A stretch of 20,777 nucleotides of DNA, from the NCBI GenBank assembly GCA_902494135.1, contig CABUSE010000009.1, forward strand, positions 1-20,777, read 5' to 3'. Under the pieces are notes generated by a model. It did not search any database, had not been told where the DNA came from, and saw only the letters and a program-made list of their open reading frames with translations. Below, piece after piece: positions 1 to 8,088 of the stretch; within the stretch, counting starts at the first letter, position 1, and each line of letters starts with the position of its first letter. The position numbers were made by a program, and so were the translations under genes. The stretch comes from an uncultured Collinsella sp. (lineage in GTDB: Bacteria; Actinomycetota; Coriobacteriia; Coriobacteriales; Coriobacteriaceae).

Positions 1-1548
1 CCTATCATCGCAGCGCTCGTTGGCATCGTTTTGGGTGCCATCGCCGCCATTGCCTACATGCGCACCGCCAAGCAGGGTAGTCTTCACGAGGCCGACGAAA
101 AGATCCAGTCGGCACACGCACAGGCTGAGTCCCTGATCGGTGATGCTAAGCGTCAGGCCGAGACCCTCAAAAAAGAGGCTCTGCTCGAGGCTAAAGAGGA
201 GATCATCAAGAACAAGCAGGCCGCCGAGGCCGAGGACAAGCAGCGTAAGAGCGAGATTCGTACGCTCGAGAACCGTGTGATGCAGCGCGAGGAGTCCCTT
301 GATCGCCGAAACGACGCTCTCGACAAGCGTGAGCACCAGCTGTCCAGCCAGGCCGGTCAGGTCGAGAAGCGCTCCCGCGAGCTTGAGGAGCTCTGCGCCA
401 AGCAGACCTCCGAGCTCGAGCGTATCGCCGACCTGACCCGTGAGGACGCCCACAAGGAGCTCCTCGATAAGGTTCGCGGCGAGGTCACCCACGAGGCTGC
501 CACGATCATTCGCGAGTCCGAGCAGCAGGTTCGCGCCGAGTGCCACAAGACCGCCCAGGAGATTCTGTCCCTGGCGATTCAGCGCTGCGCTGCCGACCAC
601 ACAGCCGAGGTCACCGTTACCTCCGTGCACATTCCCTCTGATGACCTCAAGGGCCGTATCATCGGTCGCGAGGGTCGCAACATCCGGACCTTCGAGCAGG
701 TTTCCGGCGTCAACCTCGTGATCGACGACACGCCTGAGACCGTCGTTCTTTCGAGCTTCGACCCGGTCCGTCGTGAGACCGCCCGTGTTGCCCTCGAGAA
801 CCTCATTGCTGACGGCCGCATTCACCCCGCCCGCATTGAGGAGATGTATCACAAGGCTGCCGACCTGGTTCAGCAGCGCGTGCGCGAGGCTGGCGAGCAG
901 GCTGCCTTTGATACCGGTATCCACGACCTGCACCCCGAGATCGTCAAGACCCTTGGTGCCCTGCGCTACCGTACCTCGTTTGGTCAGAATGTGCTTCAGC
1001 ACTCCCTCGAGGTTTCCGATCTGTGCGGCGTGATGGCTTCCGAGCTTGGCCTGGACGTTGTGACCGCTAAGCGCGCCGGCCTGCTGCACGACCTGGGCAA
1101 GGCAATCGACCACGACGTCGAGGGCCCGCATGCCGTCATCGGCGCCGAGCTTGCCCGCCGTTATGGCGAGAAGCCCGTTATCGTTCACGCTATCGAGGCT
1201 CACCATGCCGATGTCGACCCCAACACGGTGCTCGATGTCCTGGTACAGGCCGCCGATGCCGTCTCCGCCTCTCGCCCCGGTGCCCGTCGCGAGTCTGCCG
1301 AGAACTACATCAAGCGTCTTGAGAAGCTCGAGGAGATTGCCAACTCCCATGAAGGCGTCGAGCGTACTTATGCCATGCAGGCTGGTCGCGAGGTCCACGT
1401 CATGGTTCAGCCGGACAAGATCTCCGATGCCCAGTCCACGGTCCTGGCTCACGATATCGCCCATCAGATCGAGGAAGAGATGGAGTATCCCGGTCAGGTG
1501 CGCGTCGTCGTGATTCGCGAGAGCCGCGCTGTCGATATCGCTAAATAA
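1..1548 (+). CDS. rny: Ribonuclease Y (5' end outside window)
   Basis: Membrane-anchored endoribonuclease that starts mRNA decay. The frame is open from base 1 and begins inside a hydrophobic segment (PIIAALVGIVLGAIAAIAY), the family's N-terminal membrane anchor, so the true start lies upstream; the TTG at 31 is not the start. A long charged coiled coil (about nt 60–600) follows. Next comes a KH RNA-binding domain with the GxxG loop in GRIIGREGRNIR (nt 652–687). The HD phosphohydrolase domain has its conserved His in QHSLEV (about nt 997), the HD pair in LLHDLGKA (about nt 1081–1104) and a further HH in EAHHADV (about nt 1195–1215). This is the standard domain order and about the full family length. 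The stop is 1 nt before the ATPase gene's ATG, so the two are probably co-transcribed. The rny–spoVS–miaB order also occurs in Bacillus subtilis. Identity is essentially certain; only the first few codons are missing. Confidence 0.97.
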   Translation, partial: PIIAALVGIVLGAIAAIAYMRTAKQGSLHEADEKIQSAHAQAESLIGDAKRQAETLKKEALLEAKEEIIKNKQAAEAEDKQRKSEIRTLENRVMQREESLDRRNDALDKREHQLSSQAGQVEKRSRELEELCAKQTSELERIADLTREDAHKELLDKVRGEVTHEAATIIRESEQQVRAECHKTAQEILSLAIQRCAADHTAEVTVTSVHIPSDDLKGRIIGREGRNIRTFEQVSGVNLVIDDTPETVVLSSFDPVRRETARVALENLIADGRIHPARIEEMYHKAADLVQQRVREAGEQAAFDTGIHDLHPEIVKTLGALRYRTSFGQNVLQHSLEVSDLCGVMASELGLDVVTAKRAGLLHDLGKAIDHDVEGPHAVIGAELARRYGEKPVIVHAIEAHHADVDPNTVLDVLVQAADAVSASRPGARRESAENYIKRLEKLEEIANSHEGVERTYAMQAGREVHVMVQPDKISDAQSTVLAHDIAHQIEEEMEYPGQVRVVVIRESRAVDIAK

Positions 1549-1549
1549 C

Positions 1550-2635
1550 ATGAGCGACGCGAACGAGCTCATCTCATTTATCGCGTCGATGTCGGGGGAG
1601 GGCAACCTTCGCGTCGAGGAGAACCTTGGCGAGGGGTATGTCCGCCTCCGCGTTTCGGAGGCCGAGCGGCGCCAGGCAAAACACGACATTCAGCATGTCG
1701 AGGATATCGTCATCGAAATGCTCCGTAATGCTCGCGATGCCGGCGCCGACAAGGTCTATCTCGCCACGACCAAGGAAGATGGCGTCCGCACGCTTGTCTT
1801 TCTGGATAACGGTTCGGGCGTTCCGCAGGATATGCAAGAGCGAATCTTCGATGCCCGCGTTACCTCCAAGCTCGAGAGCATGAAGATGGACCGTTGGGGC
1901 GTTCACGGTCGTGGCATGGCATTGTTTTCGATCAAGCAGAACACCGACGAGGCCCGTGTGGTCACGTCCGGCGTCGATCTTGGTTCAGCCTTTAAGGTGA
2001 GCGTTGCAGCCGACCGCCTCAGTGAGCGTGCCGATCAGTCCAGCTGGCCCCAGGCCGTCAAGGATGAGGACGGACGTTATGTCTGTGCTCGCGGCCCGCA
2101 TAATATTATTCGCGCTGCCTGTGAGTTTGCGCTCGAGGAGCTGCGTGGTTGCGATGTCTATCTTGGTTCTCCGTCTGAGATTGCCGCGACCCTTTATGCT
2201 CAGGCGTCAAGTCGGCTCGATACGTCTCGTCTCCTGTTTATTGATGACGAGAGCGAGCTTCCGGTTGTCGATCGTTTAGGCCTTGCCTCTGATGCCGAGG
2301 ACTTTATTCGTATCTGCTCGGGTTTGGGTCTTGAGATGTCCGAGCGCACGGCACATCGCATTTTGGCAGGGCAGATTAAGCCCGTTCGCGGTGTGACCGC
2401 GCGTCTGCTGCGCGAGCGTGATTCGTCCTCGCATGCGCCGGCTCCTGTCGATCTCGCGAAGGATCGTCGCGGGCTTCGTATTGCCAAGGATGACATGGCA
2501 CAGTTTTCGCGTGCTGTGGAGCGCGACTTTAATGACCTTGCCGCCCGGTACTATCTCAACCTTTGCGGCGACCCAAAGATTCGCGTTTCGCGTGATCGAA
2601 TCACTGTGACCTTCGATCTTGCCAAAGAGGAATAG
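1550..2635 (+). CDS. GHKL-type ATP-binding protein of unknown function
   Basis: A 361-residue soluble protein whose N-terminal half carries the Bergerat ATP fold (Hsp90/MutL/histidine kinase superfamily). The N box is EMLRNARDAGA (residues 56–66, with N60 the Mg-binding Asn and 'NARDA' typical of MutL/Hsp90-like members). The G1 box is LDNGSGVP (85–92) and the G2 glycine loop is GVHGRGMALF (117–126). I see no HisKA domain, transmembrane segment or response-regulator partner, so a classical sensor kinase is unlikely. The C-terminal half (about 200–361) is not recognised. It starts 1 nt after the rny stop and is followed after 74 nt by spoVS, which points to co-expression with rny. It could be a MutL/Hsp90-like conformational ATPase or a stress-associated ATPase. 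The fold call is firm; the function is unknown. Confidence 0.85.
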   Translation: MSDANELISFIASMSGEGNLRVEENLGEGYVRLRVSEAERRQAKHDIQHVEDIVIEMLRNARDAGADKVYLATTKEDGVRTLVFLDNGSGVPQDMQERIFDARVTSKLESMKMDRWGVHGRGMALFSIKQNTDEARVVTSGVDLGSAFKVSVAADRLSERADQSSWPQAVKDEDGRYVCARGPHNIIRAACEFALEELRGCDVYLGSPSEIAATLYAQASSRLDTSRLLFIDDESELPVVDRLGLASDAEDFIRICSGLGLEMSERTAHRILAGQIKPVRGVTARLLRERDSSSHAPAPVDLAKDRRGLRIAKDDMAQFSRAVERDFNDLAARYYLNLCGDPKIRVSRDRITVTFDLAKEE

Positions 2636-2639
2636 TGCC

Positions 2640-2668
2640 TTTACCGAGTCCACTCGGTACGATACAGT
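2640..2668 (+). promoter_or_regulatory. Palindrome and candidate promoter before spoVS
   Basis: The 74-nt gap holds a perfect 8-bp inverted repeat, TACCGAGT-CC-ACTCGGTA (2642–2659). A weak sigma70-like pair overlaps it: TTTACC (2640–2645), 17 nt, TACAGT (2663–2668), each matching 4 of 6 consensus bases. The palindrome would lie in the promoter spacer, where a repressor or MerR-type operator often sits. It could instead be a short RNA hairpin at the end of the rny–ATPase transcript, but no T-run follows. The inverted repeat is certain; its role is inference. Confidence 0.4.
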
Positions 2669-2709
2669 TATTGCAGTTAAAACGTACTTTTAAACGCAGG
2701 AGTTTCTTC

Positions 2710-3027
2710 ATGGATTGCCTGAAGGTATCAAGCAAATCATCGCCCGCGTCCGTTGCCGGCGCCATCGCCGGCATGGTCAAGGATGGTGTGCCCGTCAACA
2801 TTCAGTGTGTCGGCGCCGGTGCGGTCAACCAGGCCATAAAGGCTGTGGCTATCGCGCGCGGTTTTTTGATTCCAACCGGTTTTGATATTTCCTGCGCGCC
2901 CGTGTTCTCCGACATCCTTATTAACGGGGAGTCGCGCACGGCCATCCGTCTTTCTATTTACGTTCACCAGATCAATCGAGCTGCTATGGATAACGTCGTC
3001 ATGGATGATGTTAAGCCTGTGGCATAG
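2710..3027 (+). CDS. spoVS: Stage V sporulation protein S family protein
   Basis: Small (105 aa) Alba-like protein. The family is known for B. subtilis SpoVS, which affects septation and late sporulation, but it is widespread in non-sporulating bacteria and is thought to bind nucleic acid. Recognition rests on the nearly invariant N-terminal KVSSKSSPASVAGAIAG (residues 5–21), the central GAGAVNQAIKAVAIARGF, and the TAIRLSIYV strand near the C terminus. Typical members are about 86 aa; this one has roughly 20 extra residues at the C terminus (after IYV). The start is ATG 2710, preceded by GCAGGAG (2696–2702) at good spacing. An upstream in-frame start at 2635 has no such site and would cross the palindrome. 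Linkage to rny and miaB matches Bacillus. Confidence 0.93.
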   Translation: MDCLKVSSKSSPASVAGAIAGMVKDGVPVNIQCVGAGAVNQAIKAVAIARGFLIPTGFDISCAPVFSDILINGESRTAIRLSIYVHQINRAAMDNVVMDDVKPVA

Positions 3028-3072
3028 CTTCTGCTTGCCTCGATTCGCCCCCCCTCTCCATCGTTAGGACTT

Positions 3073-4449
3073 ATGCACATGGACCAGCGTTCCGTACGCG
3101 ATATTCTTGCCGGTAAAACCTACTTTATCCGCACCTTTGGCTGCCAGATGAATCAGCACGACTCTGAGCGCGTGAGCGGTCTGCTCGATTCGTATGGTTG
3201 CCTCATGGCGCTCGATCCCGAGCATGCCGATATTGTTGTCTTCATGACATGCTGCGTGCGCGAGGCCGCCGATACTCGCCTGTACGGTCAGTGCAACTCT
3301 TGTAAGAGCCTCCCGCCCTCACCCTCGGGCAAGCGTGTGGTTGCCGTTGGTGGTTGCATCGCGCAGCGCGATGGCGAGGGCCTGCTCACCAACGTCGATA
3401 ACGTCAATGTCATCTTTGGTACGCATTCCATCGCACATGTGGCCGAGCTCATTGCCGAGGCGTTCCTTGATGGCAAGCGTCATATCCGCACCAATGAGCA
3501 TGAGGATACGGATGCCATGAGCATGCCGTGGCATCGCGAGACCCAGTATCACGCCTGGGTGCCCATTATGACGGGCTGCAATAATTTCTGTACCTATTGC
3601 ATCGTGCCGTACGTGCGCGGTCGCGAAAAGAGCCGCCCCTTCGAGGAAATTGTCGACGAGGTGACCGGTTTGGTGCGCCAGGGCGTGCGCGAGATTACGC
3701 TGCTGGGCCAAAACGTTAACTCATATGGTCGCGATCTGTTTGGCAAGCCGCGTTTTGCCGATCTGCTGCGTGCCGTGGGTGATACGGGTGTGGAGCGCAT
3801 CTTCTTTACCTCTTCTCATCCTAAGGATCTGCTGCCCGAGACCATCGACGCCATGGCCGAGACGCCCGCCGTCATGCCGCAGCTTCACTTGGCCGTTCAG
3901 TCGGGCTCCACGCGTATCCTCAAAGAGATGAATCGCCGTTATACACGCGAGGACTATCTGGGCCTGGTCGATCGCATTCGCAACCGCATGCCCGATATCG
4001 CGCTCTCGACCGATATTATCGTTGGCTTCCCGGGCGAGACTGAAGAGGACTTTGAGCAGACGCTCTCACTTGCCGAGACGGTCCGCTATGCTCAGGCCTA
4101 TACCTTCATCTATTCCAAGCGCGCCGGTACCCCGGCCGCAGAGATTGACGATCCTACGCCGCATGAGGTTATTCTCGAGCGTTTCAACCGCCTGGTTAAG
4201 GTTATCGAGACTACGGCACACGAGTATAACCAGGGTGAGCTTCATACTGTGGTGCCGGCGCTCATTGAGGGAACGAGTAAAAAGAACGACGCGGTCCTGC
4301 TGGGCAAGAGTCCCAAGAATCAGACCGTGCATGCGCCTATCCCCGAGGGTTACAGCATCGATCAGCTTGTTGGCAAGATCGTTGATGTTGACGTTGACGT
4401 TGCCAAGACCTGGTATTTGTCCGGCTCCGTTGTGGGCGAGCCGCGCTAA
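3073..4449 (+). CDS. miaB: tRNA-2-methylthio-N6-dimethylallyladenosine synthase
   Basis: Radical-SAM methylthiotransferase that converts i6A37 to ms2i6A37 in tRNAs reading UNN codons, acting directly after MiaA. The N-terminal UPF0004 domain has the three cluster cysteines C24 (RTFGCQMN), C60 (in TCCVREAA) and C95 (GGCIAQ). The radical-SAM triad is C169-x3-C173-x2-C176 (GCNNFCTYC). A C-terminal TRAM domain occupies about residues 385–455. Length (458 aa) is normal. ATG 3073 has a weak TAGGA upstream; ATG 3079 is an alternative two codons in. The position of the normal 'NTC' asparagine is Met here (FMTCCV), a minor variation. The stop overlaps the miaA start (TAATG), so miaB and miaA are translationally coupled and enzymatically sequential. 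Confidence 0.96.
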   Translation: MHMDQRSVRDILAGKTYFIRTFGCQMNQHDSERVSGLLDSYGCLMALDPEHADIVVFMTCCVREAADTRLYGQCNSCKSLPPSPSGKRVVAVGGCIAQRDGEGLLTNVDNVNVIFGTHSIAHVAELIAEAFLDGKRHIRTNEHEDTDAMSMPWHRETQYHAWVPIMTGCNNFCTYCIVPYVRGREKSRPFEEIVDEVTGLVRQGVREITLLGQNVNSYGRDLFGKPRFADLLRAVGDTGVERIFFTSSHPKDLLPETIDAMAETPAVMPQLHLAVQSGSTRILKEMNRRYTREDYLGLVDRIRNRMPDIALSTDIIVGFPGETEEDFEQTLSLAETVRYAQAYTFIYSKRAGTPAAEIDDPTPHEVILERFNRLVKVIETTAHEYNQGELHTVVPALIEGTSKKNDAVLLGKSPKNQTVHAPIPEGYSIDQLVGKIVDVDVDVAKTWYLSGSVVGEPR

Positions 4450-5387
4450 TGGTTTCTCCCAGGGCAGGACTTTCCGCCGTTGCGATCGTCGGTCCGACGG
4501 CGGTTGGTAAGAGTGATGTTGCCGACCGTTTGGCAGCTCGTCTTTCGTCCGAAGTGCTGTCGTGCGATGCGATGCAAATCTATCGCGGCATGGACATCGG
4601 TACCGCAAAGATGGCGCCCGATGAGTGTACGGTGCCGCTGCGTCTCGTCGACATTGTAGAGCCGGGTGTGGCATATTCTGCTGCGCTTTATCAGGCTGAC
4701 GCTCGCGCGCATGTTGAACGTCTCCTTGGTTCGGGTTGCCTGCCGGTTTTTTGCGGAGGTACGGGGCTGTATCTCAAGACCGCCCTCGATGAAATGGACT
4801 TTCCTTCGGGTGAACTTGAGGACGATCGTCGTATGGGCTATCAGGAGCTTGCCGAGCGTATTGGCGAGGAAGAGCTGCATGCCCTGCTTGCCGAGCGCGA
4901 CCCAGAATCGGCTGCTGTTATTCATCCCCATAATGTGCGCCGTGTGATTCGTGCGCTCGAGATGCATGATGATGGTATCTCCTATGCACAGCAAAAAAGT
5001 CAGTTTAGTGTTCCGCGCGAGCATTATCATGCTCTATGGTTTGGTCTGACGCGTAATCGCGAGGTGCTCTACGAGCGCATTAACCTGCGCGTCGATCTGA
5101 TGTTTGAGCAGGGTCTTGTCGATGAGGTTCGCGGTCTTATGGACCAGGGGCTGGGAGATGCCCTGACTTCGATGCAGGCAATTGGCTATAAAGAGATCAT
5201 TGATGCTTTCAATGGCGTGATTTCTATGGATGAGGCTCGCGAACTCATCAAGATGCGTTCGCGTCGCTATGCCAAACGTCAGCTTTCGTGGTTTAAGCGC
5301 GATGACCGTATCGTGTGGTTTGATATGGACGAGTTTACGATCGATGAGGTCGTTGAGGACATCCTGCATCGTATTGAGGCTGCCTAA
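4449..5387 (+). CDS. miaA: tRNA dimethylallyltransferase
   Basis: Transfers dimethylallyl from DMAPP to N6 of A37 in tRNAs reading UNN codons, producing the substrate of the upstream MiaB. The P-loop is GPTAVGKS (residues 15–22). The family motif around the catalytic Asp reads SCDAMQIYRGMDIGTAKM, with Ala where most members have Ser (usually DSMQ/DSRQ). Further family motifs are VFCGGTGLYLKTAL (about 97–110), HPHNVRRVIRALE and the C-terminal RRYAKRQLSWFKRD. The 312-aa length is normal. The start overlaps the miaB stop and the stop overlaps the hflX start, both as TAATG, so the three genes read as one coupled unit with no separate Shine-Dalgarno need. Confidence 0.96.
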   Translation: MVSPRAGLSAVAIVGPTAVGKSDVADRLAARLSSEVLSCDAMQIYRGMDIGTAKMAPDECTVPLRLVDIVEPGVAYSAALYQADARAHVERLLGSGCLPVFCGGTGLYLKTALDEMDFPSGELEDDRRMGYQELAERIGEEELHALLAERDPESAAVIHPHNVRRVIRALEMHDDGISYAQQKSQFSVPREHYHALWFGLTRNREVLYERINLRVDLMFEQGLVDEVRGLMDQGLGDALTSMQAIGYKEIIDAFNGVISMDEARELIKMRSRRYAKRQLSWFKRDDRIVWFDMDEFTIDEVVEDILHRIEAA

Positions 5388-6676
5388 TGGCCCGTTTCCC
5401 CCTTGTTCCCACGGCACCCGAGCCCGAACGCGCCGTTCTTGTCGGAGTTGAGTGGCGCGATAACGCCTGGCCGCTCGATCGTTCGCTTGACGAGCTTGAG
5501 CGCCTGGCCCATACGGCTGGCGCCCAGTGCGTGGCGCGTTTGTCACAGTGTCTGGTTAAGCCGTATCCAAAATCGTTTATCGGCTCCGGTAAGGTTGAGG
5601 AGCTTTGCGGGCTCGTACATCGTATGGATGCCGATGTTGTTATCTTCGACGACGATTTAACGCCTTCGCAGCAGTCGTATCTTGAGAAAGCCGTGGGCGA
5701 ACCGGTTAAGATTATCGACCGTACGGCGTTGATTCTCGATATCTTTGGCCTGCACGCTCAGACCCGTGAGGGCCGCCTGCAGGTGCAGCTAGCCCAATTG
5801 CAGTATCTATTGCCCCGCTTGCGCGGTATGTGGAGCCATCTTGCTAAAGAGCAGACACGCGGTGGCATTGGTTCGCGCTTTGGCCAGGGCGAAAGCCAGC
5901 TCGAGGTTGACCGACGTTTGATTCGCAACAAGATTGCCGCGCTTCGTCGCGAGCTTAAGCAGGTTGAACAGCGCCGCGATGTCCAGTCAAAGAGTCGTAT
6001 CGAGTCGCCGGCGTTTCGCGTTGCCTTAGCCGGTTATACCAATGCCGGTAAGTCGACGTTGCTCAATCGCCTGACCGGGTCTACGGTGCTATCACAGGAT
6101 AAATTGTTTGCCACGCTCGATCCGACGACGCGCTCGTATCGCTTGCCCGGTGGTCGTGGTATGACCATTACTGATACCGTTGGCTTTATTCAAAAGCTAC
6201 CGCATGGTCTCGTTGATGCCTTTAAGTCCACGCTGTCTGAGGTTCTTGGTGCCGACCTGATCCTTAAAGTTGTGGATGCCTCTGACGAGGACTACGAGCG
6301 CCAACTCGAGGCAGTCGATCGCGTTCTTGACGAGATCGGTGCCGGCGAGCGTTTGACGCTTACGGTGTTCAATAAAATCGACCTACTCGATAGCGTCGAT
6401 CGATTGAGTTTCCGTCGTCGCTATCCCGAGGCCGTGCTGTTTTCAGCCCAGACGGGCGAGGGGCTCGACGATCTCGTCGACCGTATTGCTCGTGAGGCAG
6501 CTGCCACCGATGTGTTGCTCTCCGCTGATATCCCGTATCGCGAGGGTGCCCTCATCACGCTGGTGCATGAGCAGGGAACCCTTCTGCATGAGGAATATCT
6601 CGAGGATGGCGTTCGCATTGTGGCGAAGTTGCCGGCCCGAATCGCGCCGCGTCTTGAGCGCTATCGTACGGAATAA
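5387..6676 (+). CDS. hflX: GTPase HflX
   Basis: Ribosome-associated Obg-superfamily GTPase that splits stalled 70S ribosomes under stress. The N-terminal HflX domain includes PYPKSFIGSGKVEEL and the family-specific GPGE-like linker region KEQTRGGIGSRFGQGESQLEVDRR. The G domain carries G1 GYTNAGKST (residues 216–224), G3 DTVGF (263–267), G4 NKID (329–332) and G5 SAQTG. The 429-aa length is typical. In many bacteria hflX follows miaA (hfq lies between them in E. coli). Its last 16 nt overlap the last 16 nt of the convergent DUF1624 gene, leaving no room for a dedicated terminator between the two operons. Confidence 0.96.
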   Translation: MARFPLVPTAPEPERAVLVGVEWRDNAWPLDRSLDELERLAHTAGAQCVARLSQCLVKPYPKSFIGSGKVEELCGLVHRMDADVVIFDDDLTPSQQSYLEKAVGEPVKIIDRTALILDIFGLHAQTREGRLQVQLAQLQYLLPRLRGMWSHLAKEQTRGGIGSRFGQGESQLEVDRRLIRNKIAALRRELKQVEQRRDVQSKSRIESPAFRVALAGYTNAGKSTLLNRLTGSTVLSQDKLFATLDPTTRSYRLPGGRGMTITDTVGFIQKLPHGLVDAFKSTLSEVLGADLILKVVDASDEDYERQLEAVDRVLDEIGAGERLTLTVFNKIDLLDSVDRLSFRRRYPEAVLFSAQTGEGLDDLVDRIAREAAATDVLLSADIPYREGALITLVHEQGTLLHEEYLEDGVRIVAKLPARIAPRLERYRTE

Positions 6677-7365
6677 ATGAGCTCTAACACGCCTAGAATG
6701 ACAGGTTGATGGAGCAGATAGAACGGCAAGGCATGCCGACCGAGGGCTGCGAGCACCGGGATGGGATTAGCGTATGCCCATGCTGGCGCTTCAAGGCTTG
6801 ATGCTTGTGCTGCCTGGGCAGCAAAAAAGCCGGTAAGGTACATAAAGACAAACGGAATGAGCGGATAGTAGTCTCCCGAAACAAAACCCGGGCCCGGGAA
6901 TCCAAGCCATGCCAGGTAGGGGAGTGGGTAGACCGCTTTTGGAATGCCCCAGGTTAGGGCAAAAAGAACAAGGCACGCTGCGATGCCCCACGAGCCCGGC
7001 ATTTTTTGAAGTAACGGACGGGTGAGTGCAACCACCGCGGTGCACGCCGCCATGCAATAAATGATGCCAAAGTTTACCGAATCGTCGACTGATACCAGTG
7101 TAGTTGCAATCCATACGACCAAAGCTGCGGCCGCGTACTTGAGGGCGCGCTTAACGTTATTACGCGAGAGCGTGCACATCCAACCGGCGATAAACAAAAA
7201 TACCCAGCTGATACTTGCGCGCCAGATATCCTGGAAAACCGTTTCGGTAAACCATGGCATATCCCATCTATATAGGTAGGCCAAATCGTAGCAGGCGTGA
7301 AAACCTGCCATCGACAGCATAGTAACCCCGCGGACGGTATCAAATATGGTGATGCGTTTTTGCAT
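6661..7365 (-). CDS. DUF1624 / heparan-alpha-glucosaminide N-acetyltransferase-like membrane protein
   Basis: A 234-aa polytopic membrane protein. Its N terminus RITIFDTVRGVTMLSMAGFHACYDL (residues 4–28, quoted here by its key residues D9, R12, G13, H23, D27) matches the conserved opening of the bacterial DUF1624 / HGSNAT-like acyltransferase family, with about seven hydrophobic segments following. Related proteins move acyl groups across membranes onto glycans, but the substrate here is unknown. The ATG overlaps the lexA stop by one base (TAATG on the minus strand) and lacks a strong ribosome site, so it is probably translated by coupling to lexA and would then be expressed with the SOS response. 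The 3' end overlaps hflX by 16 nt. Confidence 0.8.
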   Translation of the reverse strand: MQKRITIFDTVRGVTMLSMAGFHACYDLAYLYRWDMPWFTETVFQDIWRASISWVFLFIAGWMCTLSRNNVKRALKYAAAALVVWIATTLVSVDDSVNFGIIYCMAACTAVVALTRPLLQKMPGSWGIAACLVLFALTWGIPKAVYPLPYLAWLGFPGPGFVSGDYYPLIPFVFMYLTGFFAAQAAQASSLEAPAWAYANPIPVLAALGRHALPFYLLHQPVILGVLELIYSVR

Positions 7366-8009
7366 TACGAGAACCGGCGCATTAACCCGACAACCTTACC
7401 CAAAATAACGGGGTTCGTCGCATAGATGGGCTCCATAGTGTCGTTCTCGGGCTGCAAGCGCACGCGCCCCTGCTCCTTGTAGAACGTTTTGACAGTCGCC
7501 GAGCCATCGATCATAGCCACGACGATTTCACCGTTCATCGCGCTCTTTTGCTCGCGAACGATAATGTAGTCACCGTTGTAGATGCCGACATTGATCATTG
7601 AGCTGCCGTGCACTTCAAGGATAAAGGAGCCCTGGTCTGTGGCGATTTCGGTCGGGATGGTAAAGGTGTCCTCGATATTTTGTTCGGCCAGAATGGGAAT
7701 CCCAGCCGCGACGCGACCGACGAGCGGCAGCGAGACCGTTCCGCGGGGCGCCGTGGGTTCATCGGATTTGGAAATCGAAACAGAGGATCCGTCCTCATCA
7801 AAGAGCTCTAGGGCGCGAGGCTTGGTGGCATCGCGCTTGAGCAGTCCTCGAGCCTCCAGGGCAGAGAGATGAGCATGCACCGTGCTGGGGGAGGAGAGGC
7901 CTACGGCCGATGCCATCTCGCGCACACTGGGCGGATAGCCCTTCTCCTGCTGATATTCCTTGATGAAGTCGTAAATCTGCTGCTGACGCTTGGTAATTTT
8001 GCGAGCCAT
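7365..8009 (-). CDS. lexA: SOS regulon repressor LexA
   Basis: Repressor of DNA-damage genes that self-cleaves when stimulated by RecA filaments. The N-terminal winged HTH is PSVREMASAVGLSSPSTVHAHL (about residues 27–48). The cleavage site is Ala102-Gly103 in GRVAAGIP. The catalytic dyad is Ser137 in GSSM and Lys174 in ATVKTF. The motif is GSSM rather than the common GDSM or GESM. The start is ATG 8009 (MARKITK…, 214 aa), which aligns with family N termini and has AGAGGA upstream; an in-frame start at 8114 would place 35 unconserved residues over the operators. Three LexA boxes lie upstream, which predicts autoregulation. It is divergent from the LysM gene, an arrangement also seen in mycobacteria, corynebacteria and Bacillus. 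Confidence 0.97.
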   Translation of the reverse strand: MARKITKRQQQIYDFIKEYQQEKGYPPSVREMASAVGLSSPSTVHAHLSALEARGLLKRDATKPRALELFDEDGSSVSISKSDEPTAPRGTVSLPLVGRVAAGIPILAEQNIEDTFTIPTEIATDQGSFILEVHGSSMINVGIYNGDYIIVREQKSAMNGEIVVAMIDGSATVKTFYKEQGRVRLQPENDTMEPIYATNPVILGKVVGLMRRFS

Positions 8010-8032
8010 CAGGGGATCCTCTCTGCCAATGT

Positions 8033-8046
8033 CAAACAAATGTTCG
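8033..8046. promoter_or_regulatory. LexA box 1 (lexA-proximal)
   Basis: CAAAC-AAAT-GTTCG, one mismatch from the Gram-positive/actinobacterial SOS box CGAAC-N4-GTTCG. It lies just downstream of the presumed lexA −10 element (AATAAT, minus strand 8052–8047), where bound LexA would block lexA transcription. Confidence 0.8.
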
Positions 8047-8076
8047 ATTATTGCTTGACAGGAACAACTGTTCGAA
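8047..8076 (-). promoter_or_regulatory. Candidate lexA promoter
   Basis: On the minus strand, −10 AATAAT (8052–8047, 5 of 6) lies 18 nt from a weak TTCGAA (8076–8071, 3 of 6). Boxes 1 and 2 flank or overlap it. The −10 is convincing and the −35 is not. Confidence 0.45.
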
Positions 8077-8082
8077 GATAAT
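8055..8082 (+). promoter_or_regulatory. SOS-controlled promoter of the LysM–nrdR–dut genes
   Basis: A perfect −35 TTGACA (8055–8060), a 16-nt spacer and −10 GATAAT (8077–8082, 5 of 6). The expected start near 8089 leaves an 80-nt leader before ATG 8170. LexA box 2 occupies the spacer and box 3 the start site. Confidence 0.75.
8061..8074. promoter_or_regulatory. LexA box 2 (central)
   Basis: GGAAC-AACT-GTTCG, matching GAAC-N4-GTTC perfectly. It fills the spacer of the plus-strand promoter of the LysM gene (TTGACA 8055–8060, GATAAT 8077–8082) and overlaps the candidate lexA promoter on the other strand, so one site could repress both genes. Confidence 0.88.
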
Positions 8083-8088
8083 AATAAC

